A stretch of 64,000 nucleotides of DNA from JAJXWB01 sp964634325 (GTDB lineage: Bacteria; Pseudomonadota; Alphaproteobacteria; Rhizobiales; Beijerinckiaceae): contig CAZWJF010000002.1 of the NCBI GenBank assembly GCA_964634325.1, positions 248,001 through 312,000 of the forward strand. Direction: 5' to 3'. The notes beneath the pieces were generated by a model. That model did no database searches and had not been told where the DNA came from. It saw only the letters and a program-made list of their open reading frames with translations. Of this stretch, positions 8,032 to 17,640 are shown in pieces. The first letter of the stretch is position 1; each line of letters opens with the position of its first letter. The position numbers were made by a program, and so were the translations under genes.

Positions 8032-9642
8032 TCAGCCGCAGGCGATCCAGCCGAGCAACGGCGCGCGCCCGCGCGTCGCGGCGTCGCAGCGCGCAAGCGC
8101 CGCTTCGTCGGGCCGTGCGCGACCGATCCAGACCACGGCGTCGATCGACAGAGACGCTGCGCCATGTTCGACAATGGCGAGGTCGAACATGCGCGCGCCG
8201 TCGACCGGCCGTCGGCCGCGTTGGATCGTTCCGCGACCGACCGCCAGTTCGCCGCCTACATCCGGAATCCGTTCGAGTTCGATGGCGACGCGATCGAGCG
8301 CGGCAATGCGCCGACCGGCGGCCGGACGACGTCTGACGTTTCCATCCGCGACGATCAGGAGGGTTCGCCAGCCCGCGTCCGACGCCGCCATGGCGAGCGC
8401 GCAGGCGCCTTCCTGCGCCATCGCTGCGCTTTCGCCGAGGACGGCGATCCGCCGCGCGTCGCTGTCGCGCTCGATCTGCATTGCGTCCACGACGCGCGCC
8501 GCGCCGGCGCGATCGAATGCGCCACGCCTCACGCGCGCGAGCGGCGCCTCGGACCGTTCGTCGCGGCGCGCGGGCGCTGAGCGGCTGCGCAGGGCCGGCC
8601 CCGCGCCAAACAGCAGAAATCCCAGCAGCGCGGAGCCGCCGACGATCATCGACGTCGCCGGCCGCGTCGGCGCCGCCGGCGCCTCGGCCGGGCGCACGAG
8701 CCTGGCCGCGTGCCGCGGGAGCGCCTTTCGTGCGGCTTCGAAACGATAGTCGCCTTCTGCGCGCGCGGCCTCTTGCTCGGCGGCCTCGAGCTCGCCGGCG
8801 CGGGGATCGGGGCCGCCCTCCGCGGACGAGCCCGGCGGCTTGCGCGCATCGGCGGCGAGCCGGACTCTGGCCTGCGACAGGGCTTGGGCCGCGCGGCGCG
8901 CATCTGTCTCGAATTGGATCAATTGCGGGTGGCGCGGCCCGTACGTCCGCGCCGCCTCGGCGCGTCTGGCGTCAGCGGCCGCGGCCGCGCGTTCGAGTTC
9001 CGCGATGGCGGTTCGGCCGGCGCGGTTGTCCGCGGCGGGCGATGTCGCGCCTGTGGGCGTCATGTCGGCGGCGCGCAACGCCTGCAGCCGTGCGCGCGTC
9101 TCGTCGCGCCGGCGTTCGGCTCGTTCGAGCGCAGCGCGCCGGTCGCGCTCCGAACGGCCGTCGACGGCCCCGGCCGCTTCGTTGAGATCGGCCGCGAGGG
9201 CCTCAGCGACCGCGGTGGCGACTTGCGCGGCGGCGGCAGGCGAGCGCATCTGGACCACGACGCGCGCCGTATCCGGCCAAAGACCCGGGGCGATAGCGAC
9301 GCGGTCCGCCAGCAGGCGCGCGGCGCGCGACATCGTATCGAGGTCGTCCGCGTGGCCGCTCGTCAGCCCGACGATACGATCGAGGGGCCCCGGGCGCGCT
9401 TCCTTCTCAATCGCGGCCGCCGCAGCAGGGGCGAGCGCCGCGCGCCGCAGCACCGGCTCAGTTGCGACCAGCGCGCGCATTGCGTTGATATCTAAGGGAC
9501 TTGTCCGATCCGCCGCGCTGTCGGCGGCGACCAGAGCAGAGGCGGCGTAAAGCGCCGGATTGGCGAGGCAATAGGCAGCGCCCGCCGCGCCGCCGGCGGC
9601 GACCCCGACCAGGCCGGCGAGTACGTGGAACGGCGCGCGCAC
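8032..9642 (-). CDS. Second Wzz/GumC-type protein with degenerate kinase-like domain
   Basis: A 536-residue EPS co-polymerase. TM1 is at about residues 7-28. A periplasmic helical region contains the family signature YGPRHPQLI near 240, the Pro-rich LVRPAEAPAAPTRP is near 325-340 and TM2 at about 343-360. The C-terminal cytoplasmic domain looks like a BY-kinase/ParA fold but its Walker A position reads VLGESAAMAQEGAC, without GKT/S, and the expected Asp of the following strand is present only as LLIVADGN. No tyrosine cluster is seen at the C-terminus. I infer an ATPase-dead domain kept for structure or partner binding. It is divergently transcribed from the initiating glycosylphosphotransferase at 9818. 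Confidence 0.82.
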   Translation of the reverse strand: MRAPFHVLAGLVGVAAGGAAGAAYCLANPALYAASALVAADSAADRTSPLDINAMRALVATEPVLRRAALAPAAAAAIEKEARPGPLDRIVGLTSGHADDLDTMSRAARLLADRVAIAPGLWPDTARVVVQMRSPAAAAQVATAVAEALAADLNEAAGAVDGRSERDRRAALERAERRRDETRARLQALRAADMTPTGATSPAADNRAGRTAIAELERAAAAADARRAEAARTYGPRHPQLIQFETDARRAAQALSQARVRLAADARKPPGSSAEGGPDPRAGELEAAEQEAARAEGDYRFEAARKALPRHAARLVRPAEAPAAPTRPATSMIVGGSALLGFLLFGAGPALRSRSAPARRDERSEAPLARVRRGAFDRAGAARVVDAMQIERDSDARRIAVLGESAAMAQEGACALAMAASDAGWRTLLIVADGNVRRRPAAGRRIAALDRVAIELERIPDVGGELAVGRGTIQRGRRPVDGARMFDLAIVEHGAASLSIDAVVWIGRARPDEAALARCDAATRGRAPLLGWIACG

Positions 9643-9665
9643 GTTTGCCTTTATTTCGCTCCAGA

Positions 9666-9695
9666 CTTGGTTAACGACTAATCCATCTTGGTTAA
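9666..9695. promoter_or_regulatory. Tandem CTTGGTTAA repeats between divergent EPS genes
   Basis: The nonamer CTTGGTTAA occurs at 9666-9674 and again at 9687-9695, 21 bases apart, about two helical turns. The site is in the 175-base gap between the divergent Wzz-like gene (9642) and glycosylphosphotransferase gene (9818). On the other strand it reads TTAACCAAG, resembling half of a CtrA-type TTAACC site. A regulator-binding role is inferred only. Confidence 0.35.
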
Positions 9696-9817
9696 TGAAT
9701 GGTCACCGGGTCGCCGAAAGCGGCCATCGGCCTTGTTCTTGCAGAACTGTCCGCAGATTACGGAACTCTCTTTCGCCGTACTGAATCGGGACGGCGGCGT
9801 GCAGCGTAGGTGTCTCC

Positions 9818-11311
9818 ATGCGTCAACGCAGCGATGATCCGACACGGTCCCTGGCCCGCCGCGCGCGCACGGCGTCGGCGAGCGGAGCCGGCGACATCCG
9901 TCTCGACTGGTCGGACTGGCTCCCGCGCGCCAACGCCGCGTTCTGGCGCGTGTCGTTCGGGGTGTTCGCCGCGCTCAGCGACATCGGCGCGATCATGGCG
10001 AGCGCGTTCGGCGCGGGCGTTCTCTATCACATGACCGCATACGGCTGGCTTGGTCCGATCGAGCACTTTCTCGAACTTGGCCTGTTCGTGTCGCTGATGT
10101 TCGCCATCGCCAACACGATGCGCGACGAGTACGCGCTGGCCAATTACCTTCAGTTCGCCGGGCACGGCCGCCGGACGTTCGTGCTCTGGAACATCGTCTT
10201 CGTCTGCGCGCTGGCCTTCGGCTTCGTGACCAAGACGACCGCGGATTTTTCGCGCGCCACGATCGTCGTGTTCTATTTCGCGGGGCTCGGCTGCCTCGTG
10301 GCGTTGCGCGCCGGCGTCGTGCAACTCGTGCGCGCCAGCGCGTCGGCTGGAAATATCTCGTTGCGGCGTGTGTTCCTGGTCGGGGCGGAAGCCGATGTCG
10401 AGGGGTTCGCCGCACGTTATCAGCCCTGGGAAAGCGGCATGCACGTCGTGGCCGCCTCCATCCTGCGGGGGCGCGACACGCTGGAGGAAGATCTGGCGCT
10501 TGCGGCGGCGTCCGCCCGCATGCTGAGGCCCGACGACGTATTCATTCTGGCGCCGTGGTCCGAAGACCGGACGATCGACGCCTGCATCGACGTGTTCATG
10601 CGCGTGCCGGCGTCGATCCATCTCGGACCGGAACGGGTGCTCGACCGGTTCGTCGATGCGCGCATCTCGCGCGTCGGCGCCGTGTCGAGCCTGCATATCG
10701 TTCGCCGACCGCTGTCGCAGGGCGAAGTCGCGCTGAAGCGCGCCTTCGACGTGATCGTCTCCGCCGCGGCGCTCGCGCTTCTCTCGCCGGTGTTCGCGCT
10801 CGTCGCCCTGGCGATCAAGCTCGACTCGCGTGGACCGGTGTTCTTCCTGCAACGGCGCTACGGCTTCAATCAGGAACCGTTCCGCATCTTCAAGTTCCGC
10901 TCGATGCGCTCGATGGACGATGGGCGGCAGATCAAGCAGGCTCAGGTCGGCGATCCGCGCGTGACGCGCGTGGGCCGGTTCCTGCGGCGCACGAACATTG
11001 ACGAACTGCCGCAGCTGATCAACGTGCTGTCGGGCGAGATGTCGCTGGTGGGGCCGCGGCCGCATGCGCTCGCGCACGATCAGATGTACGAGCAGGCGAT
11101 CGCCTTCTATGCGCGCCGCCACAACGTCAAGCCGGGCATCACAGGCTGGGCGCAGGTCAACGGCCTGCGCGGCGACACGTCGACGGAAGACAAGATGCGC
11201 GCGCGCGTCGAGCACGATCTCTGGTACATCGACAATTGGTCGCCGGTGCTCGACCTGCGGATCTTGTGGCTGACCGTGTTTTCGCGAAAGGCCTACCGGA
11301 ACGCGGTGTAG
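9818..11311 (+). CDS. Initiating polyprenyl glycosylphosphotransferase (EPS)
   Basis: A 497-residue enzyme that moves a sugar-1-phosphate, usually glucose or galactose, from its UDP donor to undecaprenyl phosphate, starting repeat-unit synthesis. The N-terminal half holds hydrophobic segments at about 48-70, 80-100, 125-145 and 155-175, then a CoA-binding-like central domain. The C-terminal catalytic domain begins LKRAFDVIVSAAALALLSPV (about 308-327) and has the family motifs FRIFKFRSMR, RRTNIDELPQL and SLVGPRPH, ending in PGITGWAQVNGLRG. Length and order match the WbaP/GumD-type family. It starts 175 bases from the divergent Wzz-like gene and is followed by the convergent manC. Confidence 0.92.
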   Translation: MRQRSDDPTRSLARRARTASASGAGDIRLDWSDWLPRANAAFWRVSFGVFAALSDIGAIMASAFGAGVLYHMTAYGWLGPIEHFLELGLFVSLMFAIANTMRDEYALANYLQFAGHGRRTFVLWNIVFVCALAFGFVTKTTADFSRATIVVFYFAGLGCLVALRAGVVQLVRASASAGNISLRRVFLVGAEADVEGFAARYQPWESGMHVVAASILRGRDTLEEDLALAAASARMLRPDDVFILAPWSEDRTIDACIDVFMRVPASIHLGPERVLDRFVDARISRVGAVSSLHIVRRPLSQGEVALKRAFDVIVSAAALALLSPVFALVALAIKLDSRGPVFFLQRRYGFNQEPFRIFKFRSMRSMDDGRQIKQAQVGDPRVTRVGRFLRRTNIDELPQLINVLSGEMSLVGPRPHALAHDQMYEQAIAFYARRHNVKPGITGWAQVNGLRGDTSTEDKMRARVEHDLWYIDNWSPVLDLRILWLTVFSRKAYRNAV

Positions 11312-11366
11312 TTCAGTCCGGCGTCGTCGCCGCGGCTCGCCATGACGTTGAGGGATCGCGGTCCGC

Positions 11367-12779
11367 TCAGCCCCGGTTGTACACGTCCTCGATGCGGACG
11401 ATGTCGTCTTCGCCGAGATAGCTTCCCGTCTGCACCTCGATCAGTTCGAGATCGATCTTGCCGGGATTGCCGAGGCGATGGACGCAGCCGATCGGCAGAT
11501 AGATCGACTCGTTCTCGTGCACGAGATGGCGCTCGCCGTCGCGGTCGACCTCGGCGGTTCCCTTCACCACGATCCAGTGCTCGGCGCGATGAAAGTGCTT
11601 TTGCAGCGACAGGCGGTCGCCGGGCTTGACCACGATGCGCTTGACCTGATGGCGCGCGCCTTCGTCGATCGACTGGTAATAGCCCCACGGGCGGAAGATG
11701 CGCTTGTGCTCGGCCGCTTCGCGCCGGTGCGTAGCCTTGAGATGGTCGACGAGCGCCTTGACCTTGTCTGAGTGCTCGCGATGCAGGACCAGCACAGCGT
11801 CGGGCGTCGTGACGACGACGACGTCATGGACGCCGACGACGGCGGTCAGATGTTCGTCGGAGCGCACATGGACGTTGTGGCCGCCGAGCACCACGCCGTG
11901 GCCGCGGATCGAATTGCCGTCGGCGTCGCGATCCGACAATTCCCACACCGCTTCCCAGGTGCCGACGTCCGACCAGCCGATATCGGCGGGAACGAGCGCC
12001 AGCTTGTCGGACCGCTCGATAACGGCGTAATCGATCGACTTCTTGGGCGCACGGCCGAAGGCCTCGCCGTCTAGCACCAGAAACGACAGGTCGACCTTGG
12101 CGCCTTCGACAGCCGCCTGGGCGGCTTCGAGCATGGCCGGCTCGAAACGGGCGAGTTCGCCCTGCATGACGTCGGCGCGGAAGACGAAATAGCCGCAGTT
12201 CCAGAAATAGCCGTCCGCGACATATTTCTGCGCGGTGGCGACGTCCGGCTTTTCGACGAAGGCCTCGACCTTGCGCACGGGCGAGCCGTCCGCCAGAGGC
12301 GCGCCTGCGCGGATATAGCCGTAACCGGTGGCGGGGCCCGTCGGGCGGATGCCGAGCGTGACGATCGAGCCTGCGGCGGCGGCTTCCGCCGCCTCGCGGC
12401 AATGCTGGATCAGTTTCGGCCGGTCCTGGACGACATGGTCGGCTGCGAAAACGACGACCACCGTATCCGGGCTGCGGCGGGCGGCCATCTCGGCGGCGAC
12501 CGCGACGGCGGGGCCGGAATCGCGGCGCGTCGGCTCCAGAACGATGTCGGCGTCGGCGTTGATGGCGCGCAGCTGGTCGACCACCAGAAAGCGATAGTCG
12601 ATGTTCGTCAGGACGATAGGCTTCTCGAACAAGGGATCGCGGAGCATTTCGACCAGCATCTGGAAGGTCGAACGCTCGCTGACCAGCGGAATGAATTGTT
12701 TCGGCAGCGAATCGCGTGATTCCGGCCAAACGCGGGTGCCCGCGCCGCCGCACATGATCACCGGTAGAATTTTCGCCAT
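11367..12779 (-). CDS. manC: Mannose-1-phosphate guanylyltransferase / mannose-6-phosphate isomerase
   Basis: A 470-residue bifunctional type II enzyme making GDP-mannose from mannose-1-phosphate and GTP, with a cupin isomerase domain that forms mannose-6-phosphate. Seen: nucleotidyltransferase signature MCGGAGTRVWPESRD at residues 9-23 with PKQF after it; VEKPD near 200; and the C-terminal cupin, FRPWGYYQSID near 365 followed by KPGDRLSLQKHFHRAEHW with metal-binding His residues. Length is normal for the family. GDP-mannose from this enzyme would feed both the local EPS transferases and gmd/rmd at 50.6-52.6 kb. It ends 55 bases from the convergent glycosylphosphotransferase. Confidence 0.93.
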   Translation of the reverse strand: MAKILPVIMCGGAGTRVWPESRDSLPKQFIPLVSERSTFQMLVEMLRDPLFEKPIVLTNIDYRFLVVDQLRAINADADIVLEPTRRDSGPAVAVAAEMAARRSPDTVVVVFAADHVVQDRPKLIQHCREAAEAAAAGSIVTLGIRPTGPATGYGYIRAGAPLADGSPVRKVEAFVEKPDVATAQKYVADGYFWNCGYFVFRADVMQGELARFEPAMLEAAQAAVEGAKVDLSFLVLDGEAFGRAPKKSIDYAVIERSDKLALVPADIGWSDVGTWEAVWELSDRDADGNSIRGHGVVLGGHNVHVRSDEHLTAVVGVHDVVVVTTPDAVLVLHREHSDKVKALVDHLKATHRREAAEHKRIFRPWGYYQSIDEGARHQVKRIVVKPGDRLSLQKHFHRAEHWIVVKGTAEVDRDGERHLVHENESIYLPIGCVHRLGNPGKIDLELIEVQTGSYLGEDDIVRIEDVYNRG

Positions 12780-12818
12780 TGAAGGATTTCCCGCCCTGAT
12801 CGCCGCCCGCCTGCGGCT

Positions 12819-14417
12819 CTACTTGGGATTGGACGCCTGATAATCCTTCACATCCGAAAAGACAACGTCCGGCCAGCGCTCCTGCTCGTACCGCAGGTTG
12901 AAGGCGGACGTCGCCATGAAGACCGGCGCGCCGTCCAGATCCTCCGCGATCGAACTCGGATAGGCGCGCAGGAACTTGTCCAGCTCGGCCTTGTCCTTCG
13001 TCGAGACCCAGCGGCAGATTTCAAAGCGGCTCTGTTCAAAGCCCGCGTCGAGGCCGTATTCGGCCTTGAGACGCTCGGCCAACACGTCGAGCTGGAGCGC
13101 GCCGACGACGCCGACGATCACGCCCGAACCGTCGGCGGGGGTGAAGACCTGGACGACGCCTTCCTCGGCCATCTGCTGCAGGGCCTCTTTCAGCTTCTTG
13201 GCCTTCATGGCGTCGCCGATGCGCACGCGGCGCAGGATTTCCGGCGCGAAGCTCGGCACCCCGCGGAAGATCAACTCCTCGCCCTCGGTCAGCGTGTCGC
13301 CGATGCGCAGCGCGCCGTGGTTGGGAATGCCGACGACGTCGCCGGCGTAAGCCTCGTCGGCGATGGTGCGGTCCTGCGCGAAGAAGAACTGGGGCGCGTT
13401 GAGCGCCATGTTCTTGCCCGTGCGGATGAGCTTGGCTTTCATGCCGCGCGTCAGCCGGCCGGACGTGACCCGCAGGAAGGCGATGCGGTCGCGATGGTTC
13501 GGGTCCATGTTCGCCTGAATCTTGAACACGAAGCCGGTCATCTTGCCCTCACGGGGGTCGACATGGCGCGTCGCCGTGTCGAGGCCGCGCGGCGGCGGGG
13601 CGAGTTCGGCCATGGCGTCGATGAGGTCGCGGACGCCGAAATTGCGCAGGGCCGAGCCGAAGAACACCGGCGTCAGGTGGCCTTCCAGAAACGCCTTGAG
13701 GTCGAAGGGCTTCGAGGCGCCCAACGCCAGTTCGATCTCTCCGGCCGTGTGCTCGGCGAGCGCATCTCCCGCCAGCGCGGCGATCTGCGGATCGTTGGGG
13801 CCGGATACCCGCATCGGCTCGGCGTCGGCGGCGGCGTCGAGCTTGCGCACGACGTTATGGCGCAAATCGTAAGTCCCGCAGAAGGCGCGGCCCGAGCCGA
13901 TCGGCCAGGTCATGGGGACCGTGTCGAGCGCCAGCGTCTTCTCGATCTCGTCCAAAGTCTCGAAGGGGTCGCGCGCCTCGCGGTCGAGCTTGTTGACGAA
14001 GGTGACGATCGGAATGTCGCGCAGCCGGCAGACCTCGAACAACTTGCGCGTGCGCGCCTCGATGCCCTTGGCGGCGTCGATCACCATGATCGCCGAATCG
14101 ACGGCGGTCAGCGTGCGATACGTGTCTTCGGAGAAGTCCTCGTGGCCCGGCGTGTCGAGCAGGTTGAAGACGCAATCGCCGTATTCGAAGGTCATGACCG
14201 AGGTGACGACCGAGATGCCGCGCTCGCGCTCGATGCCCATCCAGTCCGAACGCGTCTGCCGCCGATTCTGCTTGGCGCGCACTTCGCCGGCGAGCTGGAT
14301 CGCGCCGCCGAACAGCAGCAGCTTTTCCGTCAGCGTGGTCTTGCCGGCGTCAGGGTGCGAGATGATCGCGAAAGTGCGGCGGCGGGCGACCGGGTCGGCT
14401 TTGTGCGGGGCGTTCAA
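12819..14417 (-). CDS. prfC: Peptide chain release factor 3
   Basis: A 532-residue translational GTPase that removes RF1/RF2 from the ribosome after termination. All G motifs are visible: SHPDAGKTT (G1, about 20-28), RERGISVVTS (G2), DTPGHEDF (G3, about 91-98) and NKLDRE (G4, about 145-150). The sequence then runs through EF-Tu-like domains and the RF3 C-terminal domain (FQVFTP-type segment VVQVFTPADGSGVIVGVVGALQLDVL). It stands alone: manC begins 39 bases downstream, and the RND operon ends 96 bases upstream. Housekeeping gene, full length. Confidence 0.96.
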   Translation of the reverse strand: MNAPHKADPVARRRTFAIISHPDAGKTTLTEKLLLFGGAIQLAGEVRAKQNRRQTRSDWMGIERERGISVVTSVMTFEYGDCVFNLLDTPGHEDFSEDTYRTLTAVDSAIMVIDAAKGIEARTRKLFEVCRLRDIPIVTFVNKLDREARDPFETLDEIEKTLALDTVPMTWPIGSGRAFCGTYDLRHNVVRKLDAAADAEPMRVSGPNDPQIAALAGDALAEHTAGEIELALGASKPFDLKAFLEGHLTPVFFGSALRNFGVRDLIDAMAELAPPPRGLDTATRHVDPREGKMTGFVFKIQANMDPNHRDRIAFLRVTSGRLTRGMKAKLIRTGKNMALNAPQFFFAQDRTIADEAYAGDVVGIPNHGALRIGDTLTEGEELIFRGVPSFAPEILRRVRIGDAMKAKKLKEALQQMAEEGVVQVFTPADGSGVIVGVVGALQLDVLAERLKAEYGLDAGFEQSRFEICRWVSTKDKAELDKFLRAYPSSIAEDLDGAPVFMATSAFNLRYEQERWPDVVFSDVKDYQASNPK

Positions 14418-14513
14418 TTATCGAGCCTTTGTTGGTCCGCCTGACGCCCTCCCCATTCCTCTCCCGCGCGGCGGGGAGACAGGACGAGGGGGCCTGTCGG
14501 CGCGCGCTCTCTA

Positions 14514-17500
14514 TCACTCCGCCGGCGTGTGCGCCAAGCCTTGGTCCGCGCGAACCTTGCCGTGCAGCTCCGCGTCGTGGCTGTGGTCGCGCGCGATGAA
14601 GGTGTAGATCGCCGGCGTCACGAATAGCGTGAACAGCGTGCCGACGCCCATGCCGAAAGCGATCACGATGCCAATGGCGATGCGGCTCTGCGCGCCTGCG
14701 CCCGAAGCGAGAATCAGCGGAACCACGCCGACGACCATGGCGGCCGTCGTCATCAGGATCGGCCGCAGGCGCACGCCGGCGGCGTGTTCGATCGCCTCGC
14801 GGCGGCTCATGCCCTGTTCTTCCTGCATGCGGTTGGCGAATTCCGTCATCAGGATGCCGTGCTTCGAAATCAGGCCAATCAGCGTCACGAGGCCGATCTG
14901 CGAATAGATGTTCAGGCTGGCGAGGCCCATCACGCTCATCAGATTGAGCGGCAGCAGGGCGCCGAACATCGAGGTCGGCAGAGCGATCAGGATGATGAAG
15001 GGATCGCGGAAACTTTCGAACTGCGCAGCCAGGACCAGGAAAATCACGACGAGCGCGAAGATGAAGGTGATCGTGAGCGCGTTCGATTCCTGCACGTACT
15101 GGCGGCTGTCGCCCTGGAAGTCGTAGGTGTAGCCCTCGGGGAAGATTTCCTTCGCCTTGGCGGTCAGGAAATCGATCGCCTCGCCGAGCGTCCGGCCGGG
15201 ATAGGGAACGCCCGAGAGAGTGGCCGAACTCAATTGCTGGAATTCGGTGAGGGCGTTCGGTTGCACCGTGCGCTGGACGGTCGCGACCGTCGACAGCGGC
15301 ACGAGTTCGCCGTTGCTCGTGCGCACGCGGTAGCGCGTCAGCCAGTCCTCGGCGTCGCGATATTCGCGCGGCGCCTGCGGGATGACCTGGTAGGAACGAC
15401 CCAGCAGGTTGAAGCGGTTGACGTAATTGCCGCCGAGCAGCGTAGCGAGCGAGGCGCCGACGTCCTGCATGGAGACGCCGAGCCGGTTGGCCTTGACCGC
15501 GTCTATCTTGAACTCGATCTGCGGCGTGTCGAATTTCAGGTCGACGTCGGTGAAGATGAACATGCCGCTGGCCGTTGCGGCCTTCTGCATCTCGTCGACG
15601 ACGCCGGCCAGTCGTTGGTAATCGCCCGTCGTGCGGATGACGAACTGCATGGGCGGCCCGCCGGTCGAGCCGGGCAGCGGCGGAGGCGAGAAGGCGAATA
15701 TCTTGCCGCCGGCGATGGTCGCGAGCTTGTTCTGCAGATCCTCCTGCAAGATCTGCTTTTGCGTCCGCGACCTTTGCTCCCACGGCTTCAGCAGGATGCC
15801 GGCGAAAGCGGCGTGCACGCCCTGGAAGCCGTTGATGACGAACAGATGCGCCTTCTCCGGAATCGTCTCGACGACCTGCCAGAGTTTCTGCGTGGTCGCC
15901 TCGGTGTAGTCGAGATTGCCCGATTGCGGCGTCTTGGTGAGCGACAGCAGGATGCCCTGATCCTCCTCCGGGGCCAGCTCCTTCGGCGTGGTCATGAACA
16001 TGACGCCGGTGATCGCCAGCACGCCGATCAGGATCGTGACCGTCATCGCGCGGAAATTCAGCGTCTTGTGCAGGCGTCGCTCGTAGCGCAGCCGCAGCGC
16101 CTCGAACCGCCGGTCGAGCCAGGCGGAGAAACCGCCGCTTTGCCCCGGCGCATGCGATTTCAGGAGCTTCGAACACATCATCGGCGACAGAGTCAGCGCA
16201 ACGACGCCCGACACGATAACGGAGCCCGCCAGCGTAAAGGCGAACTCGCGGAACAGCGCGCCTGTGAGGCCCGAGACGAAGCCAATCGGCGCGTACACGG
16301 CGGCGAGCGTGATCGTCATGGATATGACGGGGCCTGCGATTTCGCGCGCGCCCTTCAACGCCGCATCGACCGGCGTCATGCCTTCCTCGATGTGGCGCCA
16401 GATGTTCTCGACGACGACGATCGCGTCGTCGACGACGAGGCCGATGGCCAGGACGAAGGCGAGCAGCGTCAGGAGATTGATCGAATAGTTCATCGCCAGC
16501 AGGAAGGTCATCACGCCGATGAGCGACAGCGGGATGGTGACGATGGGAACGATGGTCGACCGCAGGTTGCCGAGGAAGAGGAAGATGACGACGACGACGA
16601 TGACGCCGGCCTCGCCAAGGGTCTTGGCGACTTCCCAGATCGAGGCGCGGATGAATTCCGTCGCGTCATAGGCGATGGCCGCCTGCACGCCGGTCGGAAG
16701 CTGCGCCTTTACGTCCGGGAAAGCCTTGCGCACTTCGTCGATCACGGTCAGCGGGTTTGCTGTCGGCGTAGCGTAGATGCCGATGAACACGGCTTTCAAT
16801 CCGTCGAAGACGGACGAGGAATCGGCGCTCTCGGGCCCGAGTTCGACGCGCGCGATGTCGCCGAGGCGCACGAGCGCGTCGCCACGCGCGGCGACCACGA
16901 GTTGGGCGAAGGCCTGCGCGCTGTCGAGCGAGGTCAGCGCGTTGATCGACGTCTGCGTGTAGTCCGATTTGATCTGACCGGCCGCCGACGTGAAATTGTT
17001 CGTCGTGAGCGCGGTGCGCACGTCGGCGGGAGTCACGCCGCGCGCAGCCATTCGCGTCGGGTCGAGCCAGATGCGCATGGCGAAGGTCTGGCCGCCCAGG
17101 ATCTGCGCATTGGCGACGCCGTCGAGCGTCTGGAGTTTCGGCTGAACGACGCGGGTGATGTAGTCGGTGATCTGCGAGGCCGTCAGCACGTCCGAGTTGA
17201 AGGACATGTAAAGCAGGGCGTAGCCTTGTCCGGTCTGCTTGACGACGACGGGATCCTGCGCGTCGCGCGGCAGCTGGCTCTTGACCTGCTGGATCTTCGA
17301 GAGGACGTCGGCGACCGCACGATCCGGGCTGGCGTTCAGCCGCATGTTGAGCGTGATGGTCGAGACGTTCTGCTGCGAGTTGGAGACGAGGGTGTCGATG
17401 CCCTCCGTGCTCGCTACGGCCTGTTCGAGCGGCGTTGTGATGAAGCCCTTGATCAGGTCGGCGTTGGCGCCGGGATAGGTCGTCGTGATCGTGATCGTCG

Positions 17501-17630
17501 TTTGCGACAGCTCGGGATATTGCCGGATTTGCAGCTTGAAGCCGGCCTGCGCGCCGACGAGCAGAATCAGGAGGCTGACGACGGTCGCCAGAACCGGGCG
17601 GCGGATGAAGAGGTCGGTGAAAGAGCCCAC
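14514..17630 (-). CDS. RND multidrug efflux permease (AcrB/MexI-type)
   Basis: A 1038-residue proton-driven pump of the inner membrane that forms a trimer and exports drugs through a tripartite complex. It has 12 TM helices in the RND 1+5 / 1+5 pattern with two large periplasmic loops. Seen: N-terminal FIRRPVLATVVSLLILLVG, the proton-relay Asp pair in GLVVDDAIVVVENIW (about 400-414), and the second-half counterpart in VVIFLVLAAQFESF and GAGAQSRIAIGIVIAFGMGVGT. It lies 10 bases downstream of the adaptor gene in the same direction, so the two are one operon. No outer-membrane channel gene is adjacent; a TolC-type protein elsewhere would be needed. Substrates unknown. Confidence 0.94.
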   Translation of the reverse strand: MGSFTDLFIRRPVLATVVSLLILLVGAQAGFKLQIRQYPELSQTTITITTTYPGANADLIKGFITTPLEQAVASTEGIDTLVSNSQQNVSTITLNMRLNASPDRAVADVLSKIQQVKSQLPRDAQDPVVVKQTGQGYALLYMSFNSDVLTASQITDYITRVVQPKLQTLDGVANAQILGGQTFAMRIWLDPTRMAARGVTPADVRTALTTNNFTSAAGQIKSDYTQTSINALTSLDSAQAFAQLVVAARGDALVRLGDIARVELGPESADSSSVFDGLKAVFIGIYATPTANPLTVIDEVRKAFPDVKAQLPTGVQAAIAYDATEFIRASIWEVAKTLGEAGVIVVVVIFLFLGNLRSTIVPIVTIPLSLIGVMTFLLAMNYSINLLTLLAFVLAIGLVVDDAIVVVENIWRHIEEGMTPVDAALKGAREIAGPVISMTITLAAVYAPIGFVSGLTGALFREFAFTLAGSVIVSGVVALTLSPMMCSKLLKSHAPGQSGGFSAWLDRRFEALRLRYERRLHKTLNFRAMTVTILIGVLAITGVMFMTTPKELAPEEDQGILLSLTKTPQSGNLDYTEATTQKLWQVVETIPEKAHLFVINGFQGVHAAFAGILLKPWEQRSRTQKQILQEDLQNKLATIAGGKIFAFSPPPLPGSTGGPPMQFVIRTTGDYQRLAGVVDEMQKAATASGMFIFTDVDLKFDTPQIEFKIDAVKANRLGVSMQDVGASLATLLGGNYVNRFNLLGRSYQVIPQAPREYRDAEDWLTRYRVRTSNGELVPLSTVATVQRTVQPNALTEFQQLSSATLSGVPYPGRTLGEAIDFLTAKAKEIFPEGYTYDFQGDSRQYVQESNALTITFIFALVVIFLVLAAQFESFRDPFIILIALPTSMFGALLPLNLMSVMGLASLNIYSQIGLVTLIGLISKHGILMTEFANRMQEEQGMSRREAIEHAAGVRLRPILMTTAAMVVGVVPLILASGAGAQSRIAIGIVIAFGMGVGTLFTLFVTPAIYTFIARDHSHDAELHGKVRADQGLAHTPAE

Positions 17631-17640
17631 GCGTCGACCC

